Shown: one piece after another, positions 8,841-18,591 of the stretch
How the letters are laid out: every line of letters begins with the position of its first letter
Numbering within the stretch: position 1 is the stretch's first letter
Notes under the pieces: generated by a model
What the model was told of the DNA's origin: nothing
Seen by the model: only the letters and a program-made list of their open reading frames with translations
The model's database searches: none
Origin: Leisingera thetidis
Lineage (GTDB): Bacteria > Pseudomonadota > Alphaproteobacteria > Rhodobacterales > Rhodobacteraceae
DNA: 64,000 nt
Assembly (NCBI RefSeq): GCF_025857195.1
Contig: NZ_CP109787.1
Location: 251,501-315,500, forward strand
Reading direction: 5' to 3'
Program-made: the position numbers and the translations under genes

Positions 8841-9884
8841 ATGGCGCGGCGTTCCCCTTTTGAAATCGGCGGCTTCCACATCCCGCCCGGCACCCGCCGC
8901 ACGGTGGATCTGCCGGTCAGCGTGCTGTCGGATCACACGCCGGTCACCATGTCCGCGCATGTGATCCACGGCGCGGAGGAGGGGCCTGCGCTGTTTGTCT
9001 CCGCCGCCATCCACGGCGACGAGGTGATCGGGGTGGAAATCGCCCGCCGCCTGCTGCGCAGCCGCAAGTTCTCCCGCCTCAAGGGCACATTGATCGTGGT
9101 GCCGATCGTCAACACCTTCGGCTTTCTGAACCATTCCCGCTACCTGCCGGACCGGCGCGACCTCAACCGCTGTTTCCCGGGCACCGAGGGCGGGTCGCTG
9201 GCCAGCCGCCTGGCGAATCTGTTCATGACCGAGATCGTCGCCCGCTGCGATCTGGGCATCGATCTGCATTCGGCCGCGATCCACCGCACCAACATGCCGC
9301 AGATCCGGGTTTCCCCTAAACGGAAGGAGACCCTGGCCTATGCCGATGCCTTCGGCGCGCCGGTGGTGATCCGCTCCGGGCTGCGGGACGGCTCCCTGCG
9401 CAAGGAGGCGCAGGCGCGCGGGGTCGATATCCTGCTGTACGAGGCGGGGGAGGGGCTCAGGTTCGACGAGCAATCCGCCCGCGTTGGCGTCGCCGGCATC
9501 CTGCGGGTGATGCATGCGCTTGGCATGATCCCCGAGGATGGCGTGCCGCTGGCGGAAGCCGCACCGGTCAAGGCCAGCGACAGCAGCTGGGAGCGCGCGC
9601 CTGCCGGCGGGCTGTTGCGCGCCTACAAGACCACCGGCGAGATGGTCGAGGCAGGCGACGTGCTGGGCATCGTCGCCGACCCCTTCGGCGAGCAGGAGAT
9701 GGAGCTGACCGCCAGCCAGCCGGGCCTGATCATCGGCCGCGCCAACATGCCCATCGTCAACGAGGGCGACGCCCTGTTCCACATCGCCAAAGTGTCCGCG
9801 CCGGAGGAGGCTGAAGGCCGCATCGAAAGCCTGAGCGCCCAGCTGGACGGCGCGGCGATGTTTGACGAGGATGAGATTATCTGA
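8841..9884 (+). CDS. succinylglutamate desuccinylase/aspartoacylase family hydrolase
   Basis: Zinc-dependent amide hydrolase related to M14 carboxypeptidases, 347 residues. Zinc ligands are visible: His58 and Glu61 in AAIHGDEV, and His143 in IDLHSA. NRCFPG (109-114) supplies the substrate-binding Arg, and the likely catalytic Glu201 lies in LLYEAGEG. The C-terminal part (about 245-320) resembles the biotinyl/lipoyl-like beta barrel common in these proteins. The start follows GGAGG at 8831-8835. The substrate is unknown. It is the last inserted gene before rpmC. Confidence 0.85.
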   Translation: MARRSPFEIGGFHIPPGTRRTVDLPVSVLSDHTPVTMSAHVIHGAEEGPALFVSAAIHGDEVIGVEIARRLLRSRKFSRLKGTLIVVPIVNTFGFLNHSRYLPDRRDLNRCFPGTEGGSLASRLANLFMTEIVARCDLGIDLHSAAIHRTNMPQIRVSPKRKETLAYADAFGAPVVIRSGLRDGSLRKEAQARGVDILLYEAGEGLRFDEQSARVGVAGILRVMHALGMIPEDGVPLAEAAPVKASDSSWERAPAGGLLRAYKTTGEMVEAGDVLGIVADPFGEQEMELTASQPGLIIGRANMPIVNEGDALFHIAKVSAPEEAEGRIESLSAQLDGAAMFDEDEII

Positions 9885-9910
9885 GCCCCGCCGCGGCGCC
9901 AATCTTTCCC

Positions 9911-9939
9911 TTGCCCCTGTACCCGGTCTCCTCTATAGG
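9911..9939 (+). promoter_or_regulatory. candidate promoter for the rpmC-rpmD unit
   Basis: TTGCCC (9911-9916), a 17-base spacer and TATAGG (9934-9939). The same -10 hexamer and spacer length occur before rplO. About 140 bases of leader separate it from rpmC; no start-site evidence is available. Confidence 0.5.
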
Positions 9940-10081
9940 GACCCATCGCCTGTCCCCAGTCCGCCACGGATCCGGGCCGGGTGATTCTTTTTTTCCGCGC
10001 CGCCGGCGCGGGTGACATAACCCACCAGGTCAAAGGTTACCCGCCGGGGCCTTCTGGTGCTTTGGACAAGGAACAAAGGCG

Positions 10082-10282
10082 ATGAACGCCAATGATCTGC
10101 GCGAGAAAACCGTGGATGAACTCCGCGATACCCTCGCATCCCTGAAAAAAGAGAGCTTCAACCTGCGCTTTCAGCAGGCAACCGGTCAGTTGGAATCGAC
10201 TTCCGGCATCAAGGCGGCCCGCCGCAATGCTGCCCGCGTCAAGACCATCCTGAACGAAAAAGCCGCCGCAGCGGCTGAATAA
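10082..10282 (+). CDS. rpmC: 50S ribosomal protein L29
   Basis: Small helical-hairpin protein at the tunnel exit, 66 residues as expected. It shows the family pattern [20 protein letters not shown] followed by [11 protein letters not shown]. The ATG is preceded by AAGGAACAAAGGCG. It opens the third ribosomal segment, rpmC-rpsQ-rplN through rpmD, and in this genome it is detached from rplP by about 3.9 kb of other genes. Confidence 0.97.
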   Translation: MNANDLREKTVDELRDTLASLKKESFNLRFQQATGQLESTSGIKAARRNAARVKTILNEKAAAAAE

Positions 10283-10293
10283 GGAGCGCCACA

Positions 10294-10524
10294 ATGCCCA
10301 AACGTATCCTGCAAGGCGTTGTGACCAGCGACGCAAACGCCCAGACCGTCACCGTCTCGGTTGAACGCCGCTTCACGCACCCGGTTCTGAAGAAAACCAT
10401 CCGTAAGTCCAAGAAATACCGGGCTCACGATGAGAAGAACGCTTTCAAGGTCGGCGATTCCGTACGCATCATCGAATGCGCGCCGAAATCGAAAACGAAA
10501 CGCTGGGAAGTTCTGGAAGCCTAA
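10294..10524 (+). CDS. rpsQ: 30S ribosomal protein S17
   Basis: OB-fold protein binding the 5' domain of 16S rRNA, 76 residues. It begins [19 protein letters not shown], has the [16 protein letters not shown] loop and ends [10 protein letters not shown], all typical of the alphaproteobacterial protein. It begins 11 bases after rpmC with an AAGGAG ribosome binding site. Confidence 0.97.
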   Translation: MPKRILQGVVTSDANAQTVTVSVERRFTHPVLKKTIRKSKKYRAHDEKNAFKVGDSVRIIECAPKSKTKRWEVLEA

Positions 10525-10542
10525 GAGTCTCGACAGAGACTC
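10525..10542 (+). promoter_or_regulatory. hairpin between rpsQ and rplN
   Basis: A perfect 7-base-pair stem (GAGTCTC/GAGACTC) with a GACA loop starts immediately after the rpsQ stop. The 99-base gap to rplN is unusually large for this operon. There is no U-run, so RNA processing or control is likelier than termination. Confidence 0.45.
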
Positions 10543-10623
10543 CTGGCGGCTAGACTTAACAGTCAGTCGAAACCCTGGGGGATCACGCCACGCATCGGCG
10601 CCCCAAAGGTCGGGAGAAACCAC

Positions 10624-10992
10624 ATGATCCAGATGCAAACAAATCTGGATGTTGCTGACAACTCCGGCGCCCGCCGAGTTCAGTGCATCAAGGTTCTGGG
10701 TGGCTCCAAGCGTAAATACGCATCCGTAGGCGACATCATCGTCGTTTCGGTCAAGGAAGCCATCCCGCGCGGCCGCGTGAAAAAAGGCGACGTCCGCAAG
10801 GCCGTTGTCGTGCGCACCGCCAAAGAAGTCCGCCGCGAAGACGGCACCGCAATCCGGTTCGACCGGAACGCGGCCGTTATCCTGAACAACAACAACGAGC
10901 CGGTCGGCACCCGTATCTTCGGCCCGGTTGTTCGTGAGCTGCGCGCGAAAAACTTCATGAAGATCATCTCGCTTGCTCCGGAGGTGCTGTAA
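10624..10992 (+). CDS. rplN: 50S ribosomal protein L14
   Basis: 50S interface protein, 122 residues as in most bacteria. The start [20 protein letters not shown] and the end [19 protein letters not shown] match the family throughout, as does [28 protein letters not shown] ribosome binding site precedes the ATG. rplX begins 2 bases after its stop. Confidence 0.98.
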   Translation: MIQMQTNLDVADNSGARRVQCIKVLGGSKRKYASVGDIIVVSVKEAIPRGRVKKGDVRKAVVVRTAKEVRREDGTAIRFDRNAAVILNNNNEPVGTRIFGPVVRELRAKNFMKIISLAPEVL

Positions 10993-10994
10993 TC

Positions 10995-11306
10995 ATGGCT
11001 GCTAAACTCCGCAAAGGCGACAAGGTCGTCGTGCTGTCCGGCCGCGACAAGGGCAAGGAAGGCACCATCGCCTCCGTTGACCCGAAAGCCGGCAAAGCCG
11101 TTGTCGAAGGCGTGAACATGGCGATCCGCCACACCCGCCAGACCCAGAACAGCCAGGGCGGCCGCCTGCCCAAGGCACTGCCGATCGACCTGTCGAACCT
11201 GGCTCTGCTGGACGCGAACGGCAAAGCAACCCGCGTTGGCTTCCGCATGGAAGGCGACAAGAAAGTGCGCTTCGCCAAAACCACGGGGGACGTGATCGAT
11301 GCTTGA
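10995..11306 (+). CDS. rplX: 50S ribosomal protein L24
   Basis: Assembly-initiating 50S protein with a KOW fold, 103 residues. The KOW segment is [19 protein letters not shown] near the N-terminus, followed by [14 protein letters not shown]. Its end overlaps rplE by 8 bases, a longer overlap than the usual 4, so rplE translation is probably coupled to it. Confidence 0.97.
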   Translation: MAAKLRKGDKVVVLSGRDKGKEGTIASVDPKAGKAVVEGVNMAIRHTRQTQNSQGGRLPKALPIDLSNLALLDANGKATRVGFRMEGDKKVRFAKTTGDVIDA

Positions 11307-11862
11307 TAACGCAACCTACACCCCGCGTCTGAAAACTCTCTACAAGGACACCATCCGCGGCGCCCTGAAAGAAGAGTTCGGCTACAAGAACGACATGATG
11401 CTCCCCAAGCTGGAGAAAATCGTTCTGAACATCGGCTGCGGCCGTGCGGCCGTCAAGGACAGCAAGAAAGCCAAGTCCGCCCAGGCCGATCTGACCCTCA
11501 TCGCGGGCCAGAAAGCTCTGACCACCGTGGCCAAGAACTCCATCGCCGGCTTCCGCGTCCGCGAAGGCATGCCGATGGGCGCCAAGGTGACCCTGCGCGG
11601 TGACCGGATGTACGAATTCCTCGACCGTCTGATCACCATCGCGATGCCCCGTATCCGCGACTTCCGCGGCGTTTCGGGCACCTCTTTCGACGGCCGCGGC
11701 AACTATGCCATGGGCCTGAAAGAGCACATCGTGTTCCCGGAAATCGATTTCGACAAGATCGATGAGCCCTGGGGCATGGACATCGTGATCGCCACCACCG
11801 CGAAAACCGACGCGGAAGCAAAGGCGCTGTTGAAAGCTTTCAACATGCCCTTCAACAGCTAA
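11299..11862 (+). CDS. rplE: 50S ribosomal protein L5
   Basis: Binds 5S rRNA and the P-site tRNA, 187 residues, slightly longer than the E. coli protein. Characteristic blocks are [13 protein letters not shown], the [21 protein letters not shown] segment, and [20 protein letters not shown]. It starts inside the rplX coding end, and rpsN follows after 20 bases. Confidence 0.98.
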   Translation: MLDNATYTPRLKTLYKDTIRGALKEEFGYKNDMMLPKLEKIVLNIGCGRAAVKDSKKAKSAQADLTLIAGQKALTTVAKNSIAGFRVREGMPMGAKVTLRGDRMYEFLDRLITIAMPRIRDFRGVSGTSFDGRGNYAMGLKEHIVFPEIDFDKIDEPWGMDIVIATTAKTDAEAKALLKAFNMPFNS

Positions 11863-11882
11863 GCGCGGGAAGGATAGAGACC

Positions 11883-12188
11883 ATGGCTAAGAAAAGCATG
11901 ATCGAACGCGAGAAGAAGCGCGAACGCCTGGTGGCCAAATACGCCGCAAAGCGTGCCGAGCTGAAAGAAATCGCAAACGACGAAAGCCGTCCGATGGAAG
12001 AGCGCTTCAAGGCGCGCCTGAAGCTGGCGAAACTGCCGCGCAACTCGTCGGCAACCCGTCTTCACAACCGCTGCCAGCTCACCGGCCGTCCGCACGCTTA
12101 CTACCGTAAGCTGAAGGTCAGCCGTATTGCGCTGCGCGAGCTGGGGTCTGCTGGCCAGATCCCCGGCCTGGTGAAATCGAGCTGGTAA
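11883..12188 (+). CDS. rpsN: 30S ribosomal protein S14 (zinc-free type)
   Basis: Small-subunit head protein, 101 residues. This is the long form without the two CxxC pairs of the zinc-binding type; only one Cys is present, in [20 protein letters not shown]. The C-terminal block [21 protein letters not shown] is diagnostic. It follows rplE with an AAGGATAGAG ribosome binding site. Confidence 0.98.
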   Translation: MAKKSMIEREKKRERLVAKYAAKRAELKEIANDESRPMEERFKARLKLAKLPRNSSATRLHNRCQLTGRPHAYYRKLKVSRIALRELGSAGQIPGLVKSSW

Positions 12189-12201
12189 GGGAGAGACTGA
12201 T

Positions 12202-12594
12202 ATGAACGATCCTATCGGCGATATGCTCACCCGTATCCGTAACTCTCAGATGCGCGGCAAGTCCACCGTTCTGACTCCGGCGTCGAAACTGCGCGCCTGG
12301 GTTCTGGACGTGCTTGCTGACGAGGGCTACATCCGCGGTTATGAGAAGATGACTGGTGCCAATGGCCACCCGGCCATCGAAATCAGCCTGAAATACTTCG
12401 ACGGCGAACCTGTCATTCGCGAGCTCAAGCGGGTTTCCAAGCCCGGCCGCCGCGTTTACATGGGCGTCAATGACATCCCGTCGGTCCGCCAGGGCCTGGG
12501 CGTGTCGATTGTCTCCACCCCCAAGGGTGTGATGTCGGACGCAAGCGCACGCGCAGCCAACGTTGGCGGCGAAGTGCTTTGCACCGTCTTCTAA
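12202..12594 (+). CDS. rpsH: 30S ribosomal protein S8
   Basis: Central-domain 16S rRNA-binding protein; in E. coli it is the repressor of the spc operon. It has 130 residues, with [20 protein letters not shown] at the start and the conserved end [22 protein letters not shown]. It is 13 bases after rpsN and 12 before rplF. Whether S8 control applies here is unclear, because the operon is split. Confidence 0.98.
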   Translation: MNDPIGDMLTRIRNSQMRGKSTVLTPASKLRAWVLDVLADEGYIRGYEKMTGANGHPAIEISLKYFDGEPVIRELKRVSKPGRRVYMGVNDIPSVRQGLGVSIVSTPKGVMSDASARAANVGGEVLCTVF

Positions 12595-12606
12595 GGAGGC
12601 CTCGCA

Positions 12607-13140
12607 ATGTCCCGTATTGGTAAAAAACCGGTCGAACTGCCCAGCGGCGTGTCCGCTTCGGTCTCCGGCCAGACCATCGAAGTGAAAGGCCCGAAAGGCG
12701 CCCGCACCTTCACCGCCACCGACGACGTGACCCTGGTGGTCAACGACAACGTGGTCACCATCGAGCCGCGCGGCAAGTCCAAGCGTGCCCGTCAGCAGTG
12801 GGGCATGTCCCGCACTCAGGTGGCCAACCTCGTGACCGGCGTCACCCAGGGCTTCAAGAAAGAGCTTGAGATCCAGGGTGTGGGTTACCGGGCGCAGATG
12901 CAGGGCAACACCCTGAAGCTGAACCTGGGCTACAGCCACGATGTCGACTTCGTTGCTCCGGACGGTGTCACCATCACCGCGCCGAAGCAGACCGAAATCG
13001 TTGTGGAAGGTATCGACCAGCAGCAGGTGGGCGAAGTGGCGGCGAAAATCCGCGACTGGCGCCGTCCCGAGCCCTACAAGGGCAAGGGCATCCGCTACAA
13101 GGGCGAGTTCATCTTCCGCAAGGAAGGCAAGAAGAAGTAA
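12607..13140 (+). CDS. rplF: 50S ribosomal protein L6
   Basis: 50S protein near the factor-binding region, 177 residues. It shows the family start [15 protein letters not shown] and, near the C-terminus, [19 protein letters not shown], the L6 signature. An AAGGAGG ribosome binding site lies upstream, and rplR follows 11 bases after the stop. Confidence 0.98.
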   Translation: MSRIGKKPVELPSGVSASVSGQTIEVKGPKGARTFTATDDVTLVVNDNVVTIEPRGKSKRARQQWGMSRTQVANLVTGVTQGFKKELEIQGVGYRAQMQGNTLKLNLGYSHDVDFVAPDGVTITAPKQTEIVVEGIDQQQVGEVAAKIRDWRRPEPYKGKGIRYKGEFIFRKEGKKK

Positions 13141-13151
13141 GGACCAGCAAA

Positions 13152-13511
13152 ATGGCAAACAGCAAACGTACCCTGTTTCTGAAGCGCCGGCTGCGCGTCC
13201 GGAACAAGCTTCGCAAAGTGAATGCGGGCCGTCCGCGTCTCTCCGTGCACCGTTCGAACAAGAACATCTCTGTTCAGCTGATCGACGACCTGCGCGGCGT
13301 GACCGTGGCTGCCGCATCCACTCTGGAAAAAGATCTCGGCGTTGTCGGCAAGAACAACGTCGAAGCAGCGGCCAAGGTTGGCGCTCTGATCGCCGAGCGC
13401 GCGAAAGCGGCCGGCGTGACCGAGGCCTACTTCGACCGCGGCGGCTTCCTGTTCCACGGCAAGGTGAAGGCTCTGGCCGACGCTGCGCGTGACGGCGGCC
13501 TGAAGATCTAA
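13152..13511 (+). CDS. rplR: 50S ribosomal protein L18
   Basis: 5S rRNA-binding protein, 119 residues. The pattern [20 protein letters not shown], then [18 protein letters not shown], and the end [20 protein letters not shown] is typical. After its stop there is a 130-base gap holding two hairpins before rpsE, where most genomes have only a few bases. Confidence 0.98.
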   Translation: MANSKRTLFLKRRLRVRNKLRKVNAGRPRLSVHRSNKNISVQLIDDLRGVTVAAASTLEKDLGVVGKNNVEAAAKVGALIAERAKAAGVTEAYFDRGGFLFHGKVKALADAARDGGLKI

Positions 13512-13520
13512 CTCCCATGC

Positions 13521-13576
13521 GGGCGGCCTTTCGGGGCCGCCCCGATGATCCGGGAGCCCGGACCTGGTCCGGGTTC
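13521..13576 (+). promoter_or_regulatory. two hairpins between rplR and rpsE
   Basis: GGGCGGCC/GGCCGCCC with a 6-base loop (13521-13542), and a second stem formed by GAGCCCGGA with TCCGGGTTC (13554-13576). There is no U-run after either, so read-through into rpsE is expected; partial attenuation or RNA processing is possible. Confidence 0.45.
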
Positions 13577-13641
13577 ACCAAGGATCGGACAAAAAGGCGC
13601 CACATGCTTATTGCAATGCGCCGCACTGAAAGGAATGCCTG

Positions 13642-14211
13642 ATGGCAGAACGTGAAAACCGCCGCGGCCCGCGCCGCGACCGTGACGAGACCCCGGAATT
13701 CGCCGACCGCCTGGTCGCGATCAACCGCGTGTCGAAAACCGTAAAAGGCGGCAAGCGCTTCGGCTTTGCTGCCCTGGTTGTCGTCGGCGACCAGAAGGGC
13801 CGTGTGGGCTTTGGCAAGGGCAAGGCGAAAGAAGTGCCCGAGGCGATCCGCAAGGCGACCGAGCAGGCCAAGCGCCAGATGATCCGGGTGCCGCTGAAAG
13901 AGGGCCGCACCCTGCACCACGACATGGCCGGCCGCCACGGCGCAGGCAAGGTTGTGATGCGCACCGCGCCGGAAGGTACCGGTATCATCGCAGGCGGCCC
14001 GATGCGCGCCGTGTTCGAGATGCTGGGCATCAAGGACGTTGTGTCCAAGTCGATCGGCTCGCAGAACCCCTACAACATGATCCGCGCCACCCTGAACGGC
14101 CTGCAGAAAGAGCAGAGCCCGCGTTCGGTGGCTCAGCGCCGCGGCAAGAAGGTCGCCGACATCCTGCCCAAGCGGGACGACGCACCGGCAGCTGCCGAAG
14201 CTGAAGCGTAA
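13642..14211 (+). CDS. rpsE: 30S ribosomal protein S5
   Basis: Small-subunit protein of the decoding and mRNA entry region, 189 residues. It has a basic N-terminal extension ([13 protein letters not shown]) and an Ala/Glu-rich C-terminal tail. The double-stranded RNA-binding-like part contains [17 protein letters not shown], and the second domain [28 protein letters not shown] precedes the start, and rpmD follows after 13 bases. Confidence 0.98.
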   Translation: MAERENRRGPRRDRDETPEFADRLVAINRVSKTVKGGKRFGFAALVVVGDQKGRVGFGKGKAKEVPEAIRKATEQAKRQMIRVPLKEGRTLHHDMAGRHGAGKVVMRTAPEGTGIIAGGPMRAVFEMLGIKDVVSKSIGSQNPYNMIRATLNGLQKEQSPRSVAQRRGKKVADILPKRDDAPAAAEAEA

Positions 14212-14224
14212 GGAGTAGAGAGAC

Positions 14225-14413
14225 ATGGCAAAAACCATCGTCGTCAAGCAGATCGGCTCGCCGATCCGCCGCCCCGCCAAACAGCGCGCAACCCTGGTTG
14301 GCCTGGGCCTGAACAAGATGCACAAGACCCGCGAGCTGGAGGACACCCCCTCCGTGCGCGGCATGGTCAACTCGATCCCGCATCTGGTTCAGATCATCGA
14401 AGAGCGCGGCTAA
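14225..14413 (+). CDS. rpmD: 50S ribosomal protein L30
   Basis: Small 50S protein, 62 residues. It has the typical [20 protein letters not shown] start and the [20 protein letters not shown] block. In most genomes rplO follows directly; here a terminator and two DUF1127/small-RNA units separate them by about 1.5 kb. Confidence 0.98.
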   Translation: MAKTIVVKQIGSPIRRPAKQRATLVGLGLNKMHKTRELEDTPSVRGMVNSIPHLVQIIEERG

Positions 14414-14440
14414 GCCCCTTTTCGATCCCTGACTTTGGAA

Positions 14441-14469
14441 AACGCCTCCGGTCCGCCGGGGGCGTTTTT
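14441..14469 (+). terminator. Rho-independent terminator after rpmD
   Basis: AACGCCTCCGG pairs with CCGGGGGCGTT (one G-T pair) around a TCCG loop and is followed by a T-run. It closes the rpmC-rpmD unit. Confidence 0.85.
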
Positions 14470-14540
14470 CGTTGCGGCGGCGGCCGCCCGCGGGCACGGC
14501 CCCTTGCAGCGCGTGCATAGCGGGCAGACCGATCCGTCAG

Positions 14541-14569
14541 TTGTTGGAATCGCAGCGCGCTCCTATCTC
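14541..14569 (+). promoter_or_regulatory. promoter of the first DUF1127/small-RNA unit
   Basis: TTGTTG (14541-14546), a 17-base spacer and TATCTC (14564-14569). The whole 63-base stretch from 14515 aligns without gaps to the copy at 14990, with GCATAGCGG(G/C)CAGACC at the upstream edge, TTG(T/C)TG and TAT(C/G)TC conserved. Conservation between the two copies is the main evidence. A heat-shock-type sigma factor is possible by analogy with Rhodobacter. Confidence 0.65.
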
Positions 14570-14637
14570 GGTGTCACAGCAAGTGAGCACACAGACCACC
14601 GGGAATAGGCCCGGTCTCAGAGACAAGGAACGTCACG

Positions 14638-14850
14638 ATGGCACATGTTATCAGCACCGCACACACCCCCCACAGCCTCGCCGCCCGCATCCGCGCATCC
14701 GTGGATGGCCTGATTGAGTCCTGGGGCCAGGCCCGCGAATTCCAGCGCACCTACAATGAGCTGGACGCGCTGTCCGACCACGAGCTGTCCGACATCGGCG
14801 TGCGCCGCAGCGATATCGCCGACCTGGCGCGCCAGCACGTCTACGGCTGA
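14638..14850 (+). CDS. DUF1127 small protein, copy 1
   Basis: A 70-residue protein with a C-terminal YjiS/DUF1127 domain: the LSDHELSDIGVRRSDIADLARQHVYG segment (residues about 45-70) is the family signature, here broken only by the limits of short description. In Rhodobacter sphaeroides a DUF1127 protein (CcaF1) is co-transcribed with stress-induced CcsR RNAs and binds RNA; a similar role is inferred. The start follows AAGGA. A hairpin (14598-14615, ACCGGG/CCCGGT) lies in the 5' leader, and a CCTCC-loop RNA and terminator follow. It is a paralogue of the gene at 15120, in the gap between rpmD and rplO. Confidence 0.88.
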   Translation: MAHVISTAHTPHSLAARIRASVDGLIESWGQAREFQRTYNELDALSDHELSDIGVRRSDIADLARQHVYG

Positions 14851-14936
14851 AAATTCCCTTTTTCCCGGGCACTCCTCTCCTCCTCCTCCTTCATGCCCGG
14901 GCCAAAGCGCCCCTGCCCGTCCGGGCGGGGGCGTTT
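14851..14936 (+). ncRNA. cuckoo/CcsR-like RNA 1 in the DUF1127 3' region
   Basis: Directly after the DUF1127 stop is a perfect 8-base-pair stem, CCCGGGCA (14864-14871) with TGCCCGGG (14894-14901). Its 22-base loop is almost pure C and T, with repeated CCTCC. A terminator hairpin follows at about 14906-14933 and ends in TTTT. A DUF1127 gene followed by hairpins with CCUCC-type loops is the arrangement described for the alphaproteobacterial cuckoo/CcsR RNAs, which may mask or sequester ribosome-binding-site-like GGAGG sequences. Family assignment is by pattern, not by a covariance search. Confidence 0.65.
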
Positions 14937-15015
14937 TCTTGTGCGCCCCGTTTCCAAGCGGCCTCACGCAATCGTGTTATGCGGCGGCCGCATAGCGGCC
15001 AGACCAAAGCAGCCG

Positions 15016-15044
15016 TTGCTGCCGGCGCGGAGCGTTCTTATGTC
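15016..15044 (+). promoter_or_regulatory. promoter of the second DUF1127/small-RNA unit
   Basis: TTGCTG (15016-15021), a 17-base spacer and TATGTC (15039-15044). It matches the copy at 14541-14569 in sequence and spacing, and its upstream block GCATAGCGGCCAGACC (14990-15005) differs from the first copy at one base. Confidence 0.65.
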
Positions 15045-15119
15045 CCGGTCACTTCAGACGAACAGATCAGGCACCGTACCGGGCGCACGCCCCGGCACCG
15101 ATGTGAAGGAACAAGAACA

Positions 15120-15341
15120 ATGGCCTATTCAACTCTCACCGCCCCCGCCCCCGCCGCCGCCGGCTTTGCCGACCGCCTGCGCAGCATCGCTGCCGGGCTG
15201 ATCCGGAACTGGAAGCTGCGCCGCGACTACAAGGCTACCGTCAGCGCCCTGCGCGCGATGTCCGCCCGCGACCTGGCCGACATCGGCCTCAGCCGCTGCG
15301 CCATCCCCGGCATTGCCCGCGAGCATGTCTACGGCAAGTGA
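15120..15341 (+). CDS. DUF1127 small protein, copy 2
   Basis: A 73-residue DUF1127 protein. The ATG at 15120 has AAGGA nine bases upstream; longer in-frame starts run back into the promoter and are rejected. The C-terminal domain contains MSARDLADIGLSRCAI and ends REHVYGK, closely parallel to copy 1 (ELSDIGVRRSDI and RQHVYG). The N-terminus is Ala/Pro-rich. The 5' leader holds a hairpin (CCGGG/CCCGG near 15079-15095), like that of copy 1. With its following RNA it forms the second tandem unit. Confidence 0.88.
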   Translation: MAYSTLTAPAPAAAGFADRLRSIAAGLIRNWKLRRDYKATVSALRAMSARDLADIGLSRCAIPGIAREHVYGK

Positions 15342-15426
15342 TCTCCCCGGCCGGCTGCGGATCCTCCTCCCTCTCCAACGCCAGGCCCCAATACGCCCCT
15401 GCCGTCCCGGCAGGGGCGTTTTTTGT
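15342..15426 (+). ncRNA. cuckoo/CcsR-like RNA 2 in the DUF1127 3' region
   Basis: After the stop, CCTCCTCCC (15363-15371), the hallmark motif of CcsR RNAs, lies between imperfectly complementary arms (GGCTGCG near 15353 and CGCCAGGCC near 15379). A strong terminator follows: ACGCCCCTGCCG with CGGCAGGGGCGT (15393-15419) and a T-run. The lower stem is less regular than in copy 1. Confidence 0.62.
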
Positions 15427-15804
15427 TTTCGGGACAGAGAAGCCACCGCCCGGCGCTGCCCTCAGAAATTGCAGGACCTGGAGCAGCCGTTGCGCACCCG
15501 CCGCACGCCCCGCCCACGGGGATTTAACCAGTGTCTGGCAGGATCATTCCCGGTCATGATCACCCGCCGGGCCTGACACCCCCGGCACCTGGAACAGGGC
15601 TCCGGTCTGGCACCCGGAGCGCGCGATACGCGTATTCGCATGGGGGCAACCCCATCCCATCTCCACCCCGGCGGCGCCGCCACCCTTCAACGGACGGCCA
15701 GCAGCGGAACGGACACGAGAGACAGACGGCAGGGTATGCAACCGGCAGGGCAGGGGCCTTGGCGGGCAAGCCGCGTTCCTTGCGCTGGACACAGCCCGCG
15801 GGGC
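15427..15804 (+). other. gene-free interval upstream of rplO
   Basis: No supported gene. It contains a small hairpin with a GCAA tetraloop (ATGGGG/CCCCAT, 15640-15655), overlapping the 14-mer GGCAACCCCATCCC (15645-15658), which recurs upstream of rpsM (19054-19067). Short frames on both strands here show no domain or ribosome binding site support. Confidence 0.5.
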
Positions 15805-15833
15805 TTGATCCCGTCCCCCATCAGGTCTATAGG
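15805..15833 (+). promoter_or_regulatory. candidate promoter for rplO-secY-adk
   Basis: TTGATC (15805-15810), a 17-base spacer and TATAGG (15828-15833), about 100 bases before rplO. The same -10 and spacing occur in the candidate rpmC promoter, as expected if the two ribosomal segments are co-regulated. Confidence 0.55.
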
Positions 15834-15929
15834 CACCCGGTGGCGTTCTGCGCCACGGAATCACCAATCAAGAAACGCCGCGGTTGGCCCATCACGCTTC
15901 GGGGGCCACATCCGGCAAGGAGAAGCGAC

Positions 15930-16400
15930 ATGAAACTTCACGAACTGCGCGACAATCCCGGCGCCGCCAAGAAACGCACCCGTGTGGCCCGTGGCCCGGG
16001 TTCCGGCAAAGGCAAAATGGGCGGCCGCGGCATCAAAGGCCAGAAATCCCGTTCGGGTGTGTCGATCAACGGCTACGAAGGCGGCCAGATGCCCTTGTAC
16101 CAGCGTCTGCCCAAGCGCGGCTTCAACAAGCCGAACCGCAAGGCATACGCCGTTGTGAACCTGGGCCTGATCCAGAAGTTCATCGACGCAGGCAAGCTGG
16201 ACGCCGCCTCGATCACCGAGGAGTCGCTGGTTGCCTCCGGCCTGGTGCGCCGCAAACTGGACGGCGTCCGGGTCCTGGCCAAGGGCGAAATCACCGCCAA
16301 AGCCACCATCTCGGTCACCGGCGCATCGGCAGCTGCCGTTGAAGCCGTGGCAAAGGCTGGCGGCGCTCTGACTGTGGCAACTGCAGCCGCCGCAGAGTAA
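15930..16400 (+). CDS. rplO: 50S ribosomal protein L15
   Basis: Late-assembly 50S protein, 156 residues. ATG 15930 was chosen because [20 protein letters not shown] is the family start and AAGGAG lies 9 bases upstream; longer in-frame reading upstream is not coding. The glycine-rich region [18 protein letters not shown] and [15 protein letters not shown] are typical. It starts the rplO-secY-adk unit. Confidence 0.98.
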   Translation: MKLHELRDNPGAAKKRTRVARGPGSGKGKMGGRGIKGQKSRSGVSINGYEGGQMPLYQRLPKRGFNKPNRKAYAVVNLGLIQKFIDAGKLDAASITEESLVASGLVRRKLDGVRVLAKGEITAKATISVTGASAAAVEAVAKAGGALTVATAAAAE

Positions 16401-16511
16401 CGGCTTGTGAGCGGCGCCAATGCCGCTTACATAGTCCCGAGTTTTCCTAGAACGCCGCCCGAGCCGGAAAACGGTTCCGGGCGGCGTTTCCGCTAAAGAA
16501 GAGACCTTTTC

Positions 16512-17872
<1,361 letters not shown>

Positions 17873-17876
<4 letters not shown>

Positions 17877-18520
17877 CCAACATTATTCTCCTTGGCCCGC
17901 CGGGGGCGGGCAAAGGCACGCAGGCACGTTACCTTGTGGAAAGCCGCGGCATGGTGCAGCTCAGCACCGGCGACATGCTGCGGGAGGCGCAGACCTCCGG
18001 CACCGAAATGGGCAAGAAGGTTGCCGCGATCATGGCCGAGGGCAAGCTGGTCACCGACCAGATCGTCATCGGGCTGATCCGCGAGAAGCTGCAGGGCGGC
18101 GCCGCGGGCGGCTTCATCTTCGACGGCTTCCCGCGCACCCTGGCCCAGGCCGATGCGCTGGCCAAGCTGCTGGACGAGATGGATCTGAAACTGGACGCGG
18201 TGATCGAGATGCAGGTCGATGACGAGGCGCTGGTCGCCCGCATCACCGGCCGCTCCACCTGCGGCGGCTGCGGCGAGGTCTACCACGACCAGACCAAGCC
18301 CTGGCCCGCGGACGGCAAATGCGCTAACTGCGGCTCCACCGACGTGCAGCGCCGGGCGGACGACAATGAGGACAGCCTCAAGACCCGCCTGATGGAATAT
18401 TACAAGAAGACCTCGCCGCTGATCGGCTACTACTACGCCAAGGGCAACCTGCAGCGCATCGACGGTCTTGCCTCGATCGACGAGGTGCGCCAGAACATGG
18501 CCTGGATCATGGGCGAATAA
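17873..18520 (+). CDS. adk: adenylate kinase (zinc-LID type)
   Basis: Catalyses ATP + AMP to 2 ADP. It has 215 residues. The P-loop [10 protein letters not shown] starts at residue 8, [11 protein letters not shown] is the AMP-binding region, and the LID contains two Cys pairs (CGGCG and CANCG), so it probably binds zinc or another metal. ATG overlaps the secY stop by 4 bases. A terminator follows. Confidence 0.98.
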
Positions 18521-18543
18521 TCCGCCCGTTTACCGGATCGAAG

Positions 18544-18574
18544 TGCCCCGTGCTGCATCAGTGCGGGGCATTTT
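18544..18574 (+). terminator. Rho-independent terminator after adk
   Basis: TGCCCCG (18544-18550) pairs with CGGGGCA (18564-18570), followed by TTTTCATTT. It closes the rplO-secY-adk unit just before the secreted hypothetical gene. Confidence 0.75.
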
Positions 18575-18591
18575 CATTTCCGGAGGTTCCG

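Noticed and set aside
12118..14370. 750-codon - strand reading frame over rpsN to rpmD
   Set aside because: It covers six certain ribosomal protein genes in antisense and has low-complexity composition; an artefact of high G+C codon usage.
15462..15683. Small - strand reading frame upstream of rplO
   Set aside because: 73 codons, no ribosome binding site and no recognisable pattern; probably non-coding.
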